A stretch of 64,000 bases of DNA from Rachycentron canadum. Its lineage: Eukaryota > Chordata > Actinopteri > Carangiformes > Rachycentridae. A program made the translations under genes and the position numbers. The notes under the pieces are model-generated. The model ran no database searches, was not told the origin of the DNA, and saw nothing but the letters and a program-made list of their open reading frames with translations. The DNA lies in assembly GCA_038496675.1 (NCBI GenBank), contig CM076668.1:17365302-17429301 (forward strand), read 5' to 3'. Shown here one piece after another: positions 36,691 through 47,444 of this stretch. Numbering within the stretch: position 1 is the stretch's first letter; every line of letters begins with the position of its first letter.

Positions 36691-36780
36691 CTTGGACCAC
36701 GTCTCCGACTTGACAGTGAGGGTCAATGCTGCCGATGGTGTTGGGGTGGACAGGGTTGGTTGTGCCATCAAAAATAAGAG
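36691..36780 (-). CDS. pdk2: pdk2 coding exon 5
   Basis: The exon encodes residues 173-202 starting from a split Thr: TLIFDGTTNPVHPNTIGSID, then PHCQVGDVVQ. The HIGSIDP/TIGSIDP block is a PDK family hallmark. It is 90 nt. The acceptor is CTTCTGTGCAG/CTCTT and the donor is CAAG/GTAAAT. Confidence 0.94.
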
Positions 36781-37815
36781 CTGCACAGAAGAAGTGGGAA
36801 GGTAAGAAGAACAGAATACAGTGTCTCATCTGTAATTAATGGAATAATACATCAGCCTCGGTAATACTTAGGGCTGGATGGGGTTTGGTACCAAATGCAA
36901 AGACGATACTTCCCATTGACAAAAATAGCAAATAAATATAGTATAAAAAAAGTCTAAAGTTAGTAAAATCATTATTAAACTAAGCAAATATTTAATATGT
37001 ACTTTTGCCCAGTGCTGGCGGGCAGATTTCTGCTGATTCACAGAAAATACTGAGACTTGTATTTACACAAGATGTAGGTAGTGGGAAAGAAAGAGAAACA
37101 TCTCTGTCAAGATTAAAAGGTTCTATAGTTAATAAAGCCTTAACATTTCCCATCATGTAACAGTAGTTTTGAAACCAAACATCAATTTGCATCAATGATC
37201 TTTGTTCTTCAGACAGAGAAAGTGTTTTGTTTTCACCCATTACATTAATTAGCTTCTGTCCAAAGCAATGTACATTTTTTCCTGTTCACATACACTGGAG
37301 CTGATTCTGGTTTTAGTTTCTCGACACCTTAATAAAAGGACGGGAAACAACGATCTGCTCTACCATCTAAACTATGACCATCCAAATGTGTCATCCAAAC
37401 TAAATTAGTGCCATTAGTGTTTATTTCCTATTTGCTTCTGTCTACATCTGTTCACACCCCCAATAATGCATCTGTAATGGATGTGACAATAAAGTTTGTG
37501 AGGCGACAATGTTTTAAAGCGACTGGGAGCAGAATGAGCACAATAATGTGGCACGACCTGGTCGGACAATATTCGTTACAGAAATGAGAGAACAATAACA
37601 AAGCTCAAATTAAAGTTCTGTGTTTAATCTAGCTCAACCCCCAACATATTGTTTTTTTCAGATTATGCGAGATAAACAGCAGCAAATGGATTTGAGCTGA
37701 GTCTCTATCTCACTGATTATTATCTTTTCAGTTGCCGGCTAACAAAATGATTAAATTCAACAGATAAACATAAGGAAAAAGGACAAGACATCACAAATGA
37801 TAAAGGAATACTCAC

Positions 37816-38000
37816 TATGCTGGTTGATGAGCATGCGGATTGAGATGCGGCTCATGTAGAAGCGGTCCAGAAAGTACTGGATGTTCTGGTTGGTTACTGG
37901 GTCATGGGGGAAGGCCTCTTTGTATTCTATGATGCCCTGGGCCATAGTTGGCACCACGTCATTGTGCCTGTTTCTGATGGTAACCAAGGCATCAACAAAC
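37816..38000 (-). CDS. pdk2: pdk2 coding exon 4 (helical domain)
   Basis: The exon encodes residues 111-172: FVDALVTIRNRHNDVVPTMA, then QGIIEYKEAFPHDPVTNQN and IQYFLDRFYMSRISIRMLIN-QH. The RNRHNDVVPTMAQG block is diagnostic of mitochondrial PDKs and lies in the N-terminal helical domain that binds regulatory ligands such as dichloroacetate in PDK2. It is 185 nt, acceptor CTCCCCAG/GTTTG, donor CATA/GTGAGT. Confidence 0.95.
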
Positions 38001-38118
38001 CTGGGGAGAAAGGGACATAAAGCATCATAAAATAAAAATCTGACGCAAACACACAGCAACAGCTGAAACAGCTGAGGCTTTGTTGTGTAATTGTGTCTTA
38101 ATATTATTTGAAACTTAC

Positions 38119-38190
38119 TCTCCCAGGACTTTGTGATCATCAGGATTCTTGTCAAGGAATTCAAGGATCTCCATTAAACTCTGGATGTAC
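38119..38190 (-). CDS. pdk2: pdk2 coding exon 3
   Basis: A short 72-nt exon encoding YIQSLMEILEFLDKNPDDHK and VLG, with split codons at both ends. The acceptor is TTTTTATTAG/GTACATC and the donor is GAGA/GTAAGT. The frame joins exon 2 (TG + G = Trp) and exon 4 (GA + G = Glu) exactly. Confidence 0.93.
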
Positions 38191-38719
38191 CTAATAAAAA
38201 CATAAATAAACACGTTCACACACATAAACATGCAGAGCACAGCCTGCAGGAATTTCATTCGATCCTTGCGAGGGTATTTTTATCATAGTGCATTCCTTCC
38301 ATAAAGAGAGGCAGACCATGGTGAAAACAAGGTCACGTGACACGTATGACGTAAAACTAGGGTAAAGTTCACAGCCGAGAGTCCCTCACCCCAACCCCCC
38401 ACCTCACACGGAGCGAGCTGGAAGGAGTACAACTTGGTCAAAGGCTGCTTTTGTAATTCTGAGCATTACGTTGACACAGTGGGAAAATACAGCGCCCTGG
38501 TTAACGGCAGTAAACAAGTCAGCAGCTGTGACTGTCTCAGTTATGCTCAGTCAGGGGATGAAAACCTGGGATAATCTATGGTGTTAATAAAGCCACAGAT
38601 ACAAGTTTGAACATCTCCTTTTTTTTTTTCTCTCTCCCTCTCTGTTTTAAAAGAGCAGCAGAACTGTTGTACAGATGTTGCATAACTTATAAATCTGGTT
38701 CGTTCCTGATCTGACTCAC

Positions 38720-38861
38720 CAGCTCTGCACCATCTGCACAGATGGGGTTGTGACAAGTCTGTCAGGCAAGAGGTTGATTTCCTTCATAATGTTTGAAAGT
38801 CTGACTGGAAGCTCCTGCCTCAGAAACACAAAGGACGTCTTCTCACAGGCGTTGATGGAAC
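38720..38861 (-). CDS. pdk2: pdk2 coding exon 2
   Basis: The exon encodes SINACEKTSFVFLRQELPVR, then LSNIMKEINLLPDRLVTTPS and VQMVQSW. The ACEKTSF-FLRQELPVRL block is highly conserved in PDKs. It is 142 nt, acceptor GATTCAG/GTTCC, donor GCTG/GTGAGT. INLLPDR is closer to Pdk2 than to Pdk4 (IDILPTQ). Confidence 0.94.
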
Positions 38862-39572
38862 CTGAATCGACACAGACACAACACAGATGAAGTCATTTAT
38901 TGAAAAGCTGAAAATGAATCGATTAATCATGTTTCAAGCTGAAGTGTTGAATTGAATAGATTTGGGCTTTGGGTGTGAACAAAAACAATGTTTCATAGTC
39001 TGAGACCATAAAAATAATCATCATCATCATCATCATCATGATAAGTTCAATTCAAACACAAATCAAGAGAGTAATCAATGATGACATTTGACATTAGTTG
39101 CAGCTGATTGCACTGCAGGACTTTATACTGTTGGTTGGATAAAACAAGCAAATTTGAAGATGTGACTTCTGGGAAACTTATTTTCTGACATTTGGGCCAA
39201 ACGTTTACTTGAATTATCACCATGTATAGATTAACAGACTGGACAACAATGAGAATAACTATTAGTTCAGGCCCAAATAACAAGTGTTACTGTTTTAAAA
39301 TAAATATTTGCTTTGTTTTGTAGCCTTTTGCTCTGTAAATACTAATACTGATCTTTCAAGCAATTAAATCATAATTATAATCAATTTCTCTGCACGGTGG
39401 TTATGATGGCAGATTTATGAGCTGCTGAAAGACTAATTATTATAATTATTATTATCATTATAAGCGGTGTGACTCAGTGTGTTTTCATGGCTGGGCCCTG
39501 ACAGTGAAGCCTGAGCTACAGATCTGACGCAACTCTCTGCTGTATGAGCAGCACGCTACCAGGGGCCCCCCC

Positions 39573-39613
39573 GCCCCCTCCACCTCCTCCACCACCACCA
39601 CCACCACCACCCT
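39573..39613 (+). repeat. (CCA)n-rich tract in pdk2 intron 1
   Basis: A run of CCTCC and about eight CCA units about 110 bases after the pdk2 first coding exon. The minus strand is G-rich (TGG)n. The Gly-rich frame there is an artefact. Confidence 0.9.
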
Positions 39614-39719
39614 CCACAGAGCAGATGTTCAGCCTCATTTTGTCATTTATCCCACATGTGCATTGCAATTTCTGATCAGATTTGACCTCCCACCTTCTGA
39701 TGGCTCGGTCGATACTCAC

Positions 39720-39837
39720 CGAAGTCGAGGAACTGCTTCATGGAGAGCGGCGAGGGCGAGAATTTGGAGAAATGCTCGATGTGTTTGGGGACGCTGGCCA
39801 AGGCGGCGTTTTTCATCATGAACCTCACGAACTTCAT
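39720..39837 (-). CDS. pdk2: pdk2 first coding exon (start codon)
   Basis: Pyruvate dehydrogenase kinase: in the mitochondrial matrix it phosphorylates the E1-alpha subunit of the pyruvate dehydrogenase complex and switches it off. This exon encodes residues 1-39: MKFVRFMMKNAALASVPKHI, then EHFSKFSPSPLSMKQFLDF. The basic N-terminus fits a mitochondrial import signal. The ATG (39,835-39,837) follows CAACA and begins the conserved block; an in-frame upstream open stretch lacks family similarity and is likely 5' UTR. All 11 exons sum to 1,227 nt, 408 residues plus stop, against 407 for human PDK2. The paralogue call pdk2 (a or b unknown) rests on wording; pdk3 or pdk4 is less likely. Confidence 0.92.
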
Positions 39838-40080
39838 TGTTGCTGCGGAGGCTCCTCCGTCTCTTCTTCTCCTCGTCCTCTCTGCGGCCACGACGTCCGG
39901 TCCGACACTGGCCGAACCTGTTTTCGTGCAGCCGAACGAAAACAGATCCGCTGAAAAACCCAGCGAGCTCCGGCCAATCACAGGGCGGGATCTCTTTTTA
40001 TTTACGTCCCCGGGTGGCCAATAGGAATCTGCGGGGGGCGGGATCAGTGGGATGAGCTGCTCCCAGTCTGGACCCTCCCT
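39838..40080 (-). promoter_or_regulatory. pdk2: pdk2 promoter and 5' UTR
   Basis: The DNA upstream of the pdk2 ATG is CpG-rich. It has two CCAAT boxes (39,974-39,978 and 40,018-40,022; ATTGG on the minus strand) and two GC boxes (GGGCGGG at 39,983-39,989 and GGGGCGGG near 40,035-40,042). A TTTTTATTT run lies between them. This is a typical CpG-island promoter of a metabolic gene. The start site itself cannot be fixed. Confidence 0.65.
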
Positions 40081-40209
40081 CAGGAGGCGGTTGTCCTTTT
40101 TGTTTTGATTGTGTAAAAGGTGAATTAGTGATCAAACAAATAACCGTGACCCCGTGCTTATAATATGCTTAATTGCTTAATTCATAAAATACCATTTAGT
40201 TATTTTATG

Positions 40210-40359
<150 letters not shown>

Positions 40360-43300
40360 GTTTTTCTCCTTTTATAATATAAACTACTATTCCAGTCCCA
40401 TAAAAAGCACAAAAACACAATTTTACTGTGTATAAATCAAATATTTCTAGTAATCTCTTATCGTAGAAAGTCAAACAACAACAAATATAAACAAACCAAT
40501 TTAAAATTCCACAAAAAAATCTTCAGCCAAATTAAAAAAAACAGACTTAAATTCAGCTTTTTTGAGGGAAAAAATTAAATTAAAATCAGTTCAATTTGCA
40601 AACAGAAAGCCAGCAGTAGCCCTCTGCACTTACAGCATCAGTCAGTCCAGTCAAGCAATAATCCAATAGAATAGCACAGTAAAGTGAGTTCATGTCTGGG
40701 CCCATTCACAGTTTAAAATCACATCTACGGCGCTTTTTATCATCTACATCTGCACAGCAACGTCTGCTGATCTGAAACATTATCAGTTATCACATCATCA
40801 GTAATCTCCTACAGTAAATGTGTGGTTGAGCTCTCCCGTATTTCCATTTCATCTGGAGGCATCAGGGGAAAAGCTTGTGTTTAGAGCTGCAGGTGTGGAC
40901 ACATCAACAGGTGTGTTCCTATGGGTTTCATGTTAGCATTCAATCCACACCACAAACCAGTGATTTTGAAAAGCTGAGGTTTTTGTGAATGGTCTCCAGA
41001 GGGTATGAATCTAAAAACAACTGGCTGTGTGTTTTACTGTGCCCACAATTTTTTTTGTCAGAGTTTCACAATCTTTAGAGCATAAGACTCCCTTTGTCCT
41101 CAGACTCTCTGAAACTATCAGTCGATTTTACCACCGTAAAATTGCAGGAATTAGCCTACTGTTTGCTTAAATTTAATTAAAATGTAATGAAATTTTATGC
41201 TTGTTAATTTGTATGAAAGCAGAAAAATACATAATATGTAAATGACAGTAACTAAATTGTGAGTATAGGTGATTATGGAGAACAGGAGGAGACTGACCTG
41301 AAGCAGGCACACGTGCAGACAAATCTCCTCTAAAACTAGTTACTAAAATGATAATTGATTGCTGTATTTGAACTCTATTTCCTTCTATTTTGCCCTAAAT
41401 CAGGAATGTTTTCCTTTTTGTCCTTGCACAGTAAAGTTAAAAAGACTATTGTCTTTGTGTAAATTGATAATTTTTTTGAAATCTGTTGAGTAGTAAACAC
41501 CTGCAAGTAACTTACTAACATATAATAATTATAACAGCGATGCACTTTTTTCAATTACGCACGTGACCCCAAAATGTCTGTACACGGTCCTGAATTGAAG
41601 CTTTAACCAGGTGGGAATTTACAGGTAACCACTGTTGACCACAAGTTGGCTCTGATGCACAAACTGAGCTGTACAAATCAAGTCTTGTTTTCACACATAA
41701 ACTGCATTTTCAGTGTGATTATAGTCTGACACTGCTCAAGTTGGAGGATCAAGAGCAGCCTCTCCATGTGGTTAGCTTTATCATTATTTTATTATCTTAT
41801 AAAAGTTCATCCATCTCCATCCTCCTCTGGATGATCACCCAGTCGGACAACCTCTGCTCCTAGTTTATTTCCTCCTGTCCTGATGGGCAGAAGTTCACCC
41901 TGTGTGCATGATTACCCCGGAAGCTTGAACCAATAGGTTCGAATAGCAATGCCTTTGTCGGGGAACACAGAGTCCCAGTCAAATCTCCCATTACATAACC
42001 GACGGCTGTGTCAGTACAGTTGGGATTGTCATTGTAAAGCTGGCCAGGCCTGCCTCACCATCAAAATATTAGTTTACACATTTTTGTAGTTGCATGTGGG
42101 AAGCAAGAAAAAAAAACCTCAGAGTATTATTGCAGTGAAATGTCAGAAACCACGCACCACAAAATGTCACGGCTGATTTCGGCTTCGCCAGCTCACAGCA
42201 GATAATCAGCTGGTCCCTGCTAGACAAAAATCAAAACAAGTATTAGTCACATTGTTTTCTAATGACATTTGTTTGGTCGTTTAGCGCTTGTTGTACTACA
42301 TCGTCTACATTCATGCTCTAACAGGATTTAATCTGGTTTCATCTCATGGTATTTGGAGTTTTCATTTAACAGAGCATTTTTTGATATAAGCTGTCCACTT
42401 CATATCCCCAAAATGCCAGCATGTTTTTTTATGTTTTGTCCAGATCTAAATACGTCAAAGCCCATAAAAGAACTTGTCGCTTGTCAACACATTGAATCTG
42501 CCAGTCACAGCAAAATATGATGTCCTTCAGGCGGATGTATTGTAGAGTCCAAAAACATATCAGTCAACTACTGCTAAGAAAGAAAAGGCTTTGACCAACA
42601 TTAGATTTATTACCAATGGTGATTTATATGTGTTTGACCACAGGAAACTGAACACAGTAAAAGTTAAAGTTTGAGTGATTCATTCTTATTATACTACTGA
42701 TATGAAAAGCAGGATTTATAATGGCTACATGTGCAGTGGTGATGTTAAACATCCTTTTTCTGAGCATAAAATTCACTGTTTTCTATTATTAACTATATTC
42801 ATGATTCAGTTTCTTGCATCACAGTAATCCCTGCCCTCATTGTACTTCAGTTAGAAATGATTCCAGTGGGTTTCAGCAGATTTTAAATGTGGGGGAGAAA
42901 AGCACTGGTATCAGATCAATTCCCAGGATCAGTGGGTATCCTGGGTTTTGGAGCTGGAGGAAGCAGAAGGAGGGAGAAAGTCAGATCAGTACAGCCCTAA
43001 TCAACAATTTCTCTGCGTCATAGTGGCGTATTTATACTTTTGAAGCTTTACTTTTGACTTACTTGTAATTATGACTTTAATCATTTGCCAATAAAGCGCG
43101 TCAGAGTATACATTATTTATGAATCCCTCAGTACAACTTCAGGCTGTTGTTTTGTTTTCTAGTGGAGTGAGTGCTTAACTGGTCAGGGGTGGGGGTAGGT
43201 GTAGGGGTGGGAGGTAGTTGTTAGCTACCCCCAGTACTTTTCCGCTCTCCATTGGCCTACATTCCTGCCAGCAGCCGGCTCCTATTGCCCTCTGTCAACA

Positions 43301-46300
43301 GCGGGGCATAATGGGCATAAATGGTCGGGCATTCAGTCAGTGCCATATCAGTTCAAGAGTGAGAGCCAATGGACAACAACAACTCCAGTGGAAATTTCCT
43401 CTCACTCCAGGCCAGGGGGAACTGTTGATGGCCCTTTGGGTGAAGCTGGGGGTCAGTTCAGTTACAAACTGTATTTAAATGCCAATGACTCACTGCACAG
43501 GGTGAAAGATAACAAGAGTCCCATTAATTAATGACAAAATCAAATCCACTTCTTACTGAACTCTATTCATTGTTATTACATTTGTTTTGAAAAGACCAAA
43601 ACCTTTAATAATTAATCAAACCCATTGCTTATTTTTTAGTATTTGCCTGACCATGGTAATTATTACAACATTCATAGTGTGCGAACTTCCTATTCATGAA
43701 ACAACGGATGATGTCAGTGCTACGTGAATACAGATTAGAAGACGTTCTGCTAATCAAGAGTATGAATAGAGCTTTTACATGGTCATTATAATCATTTTTG
43801 AAAGGAGCGTAAATGGAGGAATAATGAAAGACAGGAAACTTAAAAGTGAACTATGTTTCAAAGGTCATGTCGGCAAAACTACAAACTTCACAAGTCGTCG
43901 TCCATCCAGACGAGTGTTTGTGTAGATCTCACCCTTCATTAGTGAGATTCTTCTTCTTTTTTTTTTTTTTTAAATATTCATTATGTCCTTCTTCTGTTGT
44001 TGGGAGTATGGATATTCTTGTCTTACCCGTAACCACTGCTGTCAACTGTCAACCACAATCCTCTGCCATCTCTCTGAAGTCTCACAATCAGATTTTTTAA
44101 CCTATTTTGGGATTTTCCTACCATGTCCATGAGATCAAATCCAATAATTAACAACTGAAGAAGTTACCAGGAAACTTGTTTTAAATACAAGTTGAATGTC
44201 CTCAATTTAAAATTCCCTTATCAGTAAATATGAGACCAAACGCACAACAGTCCTTTTGTGTGCTCCATGTAAAGCAGCATGACGCTGTGGATCATGAGAC
44301 ATCACTTTACTGATTATTAGTCACTGTGTTTGAGCCCATCCTACAGAGTACACATACATACATATACAAAACATACAAAAACACATGCAGCTGTAGTTAT
44401 CAGTGTGCGTTTGTAAGATATTATTGATCCTAAAGGGGAAGTCGTCATTTTACAGCAGCACAGAGACGAGCTGAGATTAAAGAAAACAAATGAATATTTC
44501 TTTATAATGATTAAAACAAACACACTCTCACCTACAGTAATAATACAATATATTATATTATGAAGTCTATGAAAAGAAAGTGAAGAGAATAGTACAATAT
44601 AGTGTAATGATGTAATGTGATATAAGTAATATAATGCATTGTTAAAAAGAACAAAATTGTGTTACAGATATGTTGCTTCTACTATCAATACCGTTACAAC
44701 TCCAACGGTGTATTATATGCATATGTATTTATCTCTCCTCTCCTCTTGTCTCCTCTCCCTTCCTCCCCTCTCCTCTCATCAAATTCTCAGATGAAGCTGC
44801 TGTCCTGGGCTTATTACACAAGAATAGCACCCCATTAGTGTAAGGGGAGAGTTGTGAAATGATGTGATAAGAACCATCTCACACTGAAGATTGAGGAGAC
44901 AGGTTTTGATTCCCAGAGGGAATGAGCCTCTGTGGTTTTCCATCATGACTTATTCACTCACATTAGGAAACTTTACATTGACAGTAAAGCAACCTGGGAG
45001 GCTCATATCCAGAGACGTTGCTCCTGATTTCAGTGGAGACTGCATTTTTCACTCAGGCAGGGTTTATTGGAGCAGCACAGTCCTGAAGTGTTTCAGATGA
45101 GGTCGGTGACTTTCCTGCACAGCAAAACGCCTTCAGGAGAAAAGTAACATCTTGCATGAGTAGGCTGCTTTATGATGTGCCAATATAACAGTCTATGATC
45201 AAGCTCATGTTCTGCACCTATAGAACATCACCTCCCTCCAGAGTATGTGCTGGGTATGCCTCCACCAGTCAAGCTTCCTGAGCAGAGAAATGTCATGTTG
45301 GATGATCACAAGCAGAAGTCGTCCACTGTGCAGTTTGATGCATGACAACATATGTGTCTCAGCTGCAGTGGTCTGAATGTAATGAGTGTATTTGTCTGAC
45401 TGTATATAAAAGTGGATCCAATGCTGAAGAGTCTTAAACCTTCTAATGACCATCAGGGGGCGACTCCAGTGGTTGTTAAAGAAGTCAGATTGTATTGAAG
45501 TCTATGGGAAAATGTCCCTACTTCTCACTTGATTTATTAGCTCAGTAAATGTTTTCCCAATGAGTTTATGGTCTCAGTCTCTAGTTTCAAGTCTTCAATA
45601 CAACATGATGTTCATTTTTTAAATGATGGTCCATATAGAGGAAAATAGACCATAAAGCAGGGGATGAATTAGGGGGCGTGGCTACAGTGTGTTTGACAGA
45701 CTGTACCACCCAATCAGGATAGAGTACAGAGCAGGTCAGATCCACCCCTCACTCCTCCTCAGCTCCACCTTCTCCTCCTCTTCTGGCATAAAATGCCAAG
45801 ATGACAAAGTCCATTGTACAAACAGCAGCTCACAAACCATTGGGTGTCGTCATGGATGGTTGACACTTGGTATTTATTCAGATCCTAAATTAAAAAAAGC
45901 ACACGTGAAAAATGTCCATACGATCATGTGACCTGGTTTACATGTGTTAAAGTCATATACATGTGCTTTATTTCAATCCTACAACAGTAATGTGCAAAAA
46001 GCAACATTATCTCTCAGTTTATGTATCAGTTATGAAGATATTTCTAATTACTTCAAAAAAATGTAAAATGTGTAGGTTCACCTGAATAATTAACAGAAAA
46101 ACTGTTCATTAAAATAAAAGATGAACGTTCAGAAGAGCGATACAAACATTTACCTTAAATTTATGATTTAATATAGTGATTTAAAAGATAAAGTAACATC
46201 TGGACATGTTGGCTATAGTATTTTACCTAGAAATGCAATGCAAATACATGTTATTATGACAGCAAAAGCATTTATTGAATTTTTGATGCTTAAAGTCATG

Positions 46301-46800
46301 ATACAAAGACAGAATTTCCCATTTTTTCGCAGAACACAAGTGAAACATTGATGAAAATGCTTCCTATAAGGGTCACATTTGTGAAAGATGGAGTCAAATA
46401 TTGACCGGATTTAATGTTGTGTTTCCACTTCCCTGACACTCTCTTCTTTATGGTACAGACATTTTTCTTCATGGCCTGGAAAACAGAAGGTGGTAGGAGT
46501 TTGCACATTGAGCGGCTGTAGCCACTGGTTGAGCCATGTGGCTTTAAATATAAGCTGTTGAATTGTTTGCATGCTGGAGCTATAAATGCACTTCAGTCTG
46601 GTTAATAGCTGCTTTCATCTCATTTAGAAACTATAAGGAGCCACTGTGTCTGGGCTTTGCTTTGAATCTCTGAGGACATAAATATCTCAGTGGGAATATG
46701 TTTTAGATGCATGAATCTTCTTCCCCAAGTTGCTCAGAGATGTGTTGCCTTGGCTCTCCCTCTGAAATGCAGGGTGACTCAGGCAGGAGACATAGATGTT
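40360..46800. other. Intergenic DNA between pdk2 and the plus-strand gene
   Basis: No coding exon is supported here. It contains A/T-rich unique sequence, a dispersed repeat copy (45,411-45,870), a short LINE-tail-like segment near 44,410-44,440 (TATTGATCCTAAAGGGGAA) and a GC-richer block at about 43,190-43,460 that could be a conserved non-coding element. Confidence 0.6.
45411..45870 (+). repeat. Dispersed repeat, copy A (about 450 bp)
   Basis: This segment shares long near-identical stretches with 62,720-63,164 in the same orientation. Examples are CATCAGGGGGCGACT, GTCAGATTGTATTGAAGTCT and GTTTTCCCAATGAGTTTATG. The copies differ by a few substitutions and small indels. It has no long open frame, which fits a non-autonomous element. 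Confidence 0.9.
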
Positions 46801-47075
46801 CTCGTTTATAAGGAGAGACTGACGCTCCTATTCCCGCGACATCATCATCCCACACTAGTGGAGCTCCACGGCGCGATGCTCAGTCCTGCACGGTAGCAGC
46901 TCCAGGAGGCGCGCTTGTCCCTGCCACAGGAGCCCAGGAGGCGGAGGAGGAGGACCGGGAGCAGCGGCCAGCAGGCTCTTCACCGGGCACTGGACACGCC
47001 GTGAAAGAGAGCGGCTTTTTTCCCCCCTTCTTTTAGGTGGGGGTGCTCTGCCCCCGCCTCCCACCCTCCCAAGCG
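46800..47075 (+). promoter_or_regulatory. CpG-rich promoter and 5' UTR of plus-strand gene
   Basis: A TATA-like TTTATAAGG at 46,805-46,813 is followed by GC- and CpG-rich DNA with purine-rich GGAGG blocks and then C-rich tracts up to the ATG. The contrast with the A/T-rich flanks is sharp and continues to about 47,240. This supports a transcription start roughly 30 bases after the TATA-like box. Confidence 0.55.
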
Positions 47076-47106
47076 ATGGCATCTACGGATCGATCAGCGG
47101 GAGCGC
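47076..47106 (+). CDS. First coding exon of an unidentified plus-strand gene
   Basis: ATG at 47,076-47,078 in a good context (AGCGATGG) gives MASTDRSAGA plus one base (C) before a consensus donor CGC/GTGAGT. The exon sits at the end of a CpG-rich promoter. Eleven residues are too few to name the gene. No second exon with matching phase (1) was convincing in the remaining 17 kb, so the first intron probably runs out of the window. An alternative is that a different ATG in a later exon is used and this exon is 5' UTR. Confidence 0.45.
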
Positions 47107-47410
47107 GTGAGTTACCCTCCTTTATTCAGCTTCATGTGTCGGATCAATGTGCTGGAGACACGGAGCAAACTGGGTGTCTGACAGCGCAGCGCATCTCAGC
47201 CATGTTTTAATCATCGGGGCACAACCTCGTTTTGAAATGGGCCAAACACGAGGACGGAAGATCTTAAATAATAATAATAAGAATTAAAAAAAAAAAAAAA
47301 AAAGACCCATCATCTGTTGTGTTATGTTTATTTATTGTAAGCTACGCGCAATTCATTTGCACAGCTGATGCAAACATCTCCTTAAAGGAGACGCTTTGGC
47401 AACATCAGCA

Positions 47411-47442
<32 letters not shown>
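47411..47442 (+). repeat. (CA)n repeat
   Basis: About 16 CA units, 300 bases after the plus-strand first coding exon. Confidence 0.95.

Positions 47443-47444
<2 letters not shown>

Noticed and set aside
39516..39719. Glycine-rich frame next to pdk2 exon 1
   Set aside because: It is the (CCA)n tract read on the minus strand within intron 1.
39838..39981. In-frame upstream extension of Pdk2 (MIGRSSLGF...)
   Set aside because: It lacks PDK similarity, overlaps the CpG promoter, and the downstream ATG matches the family start.
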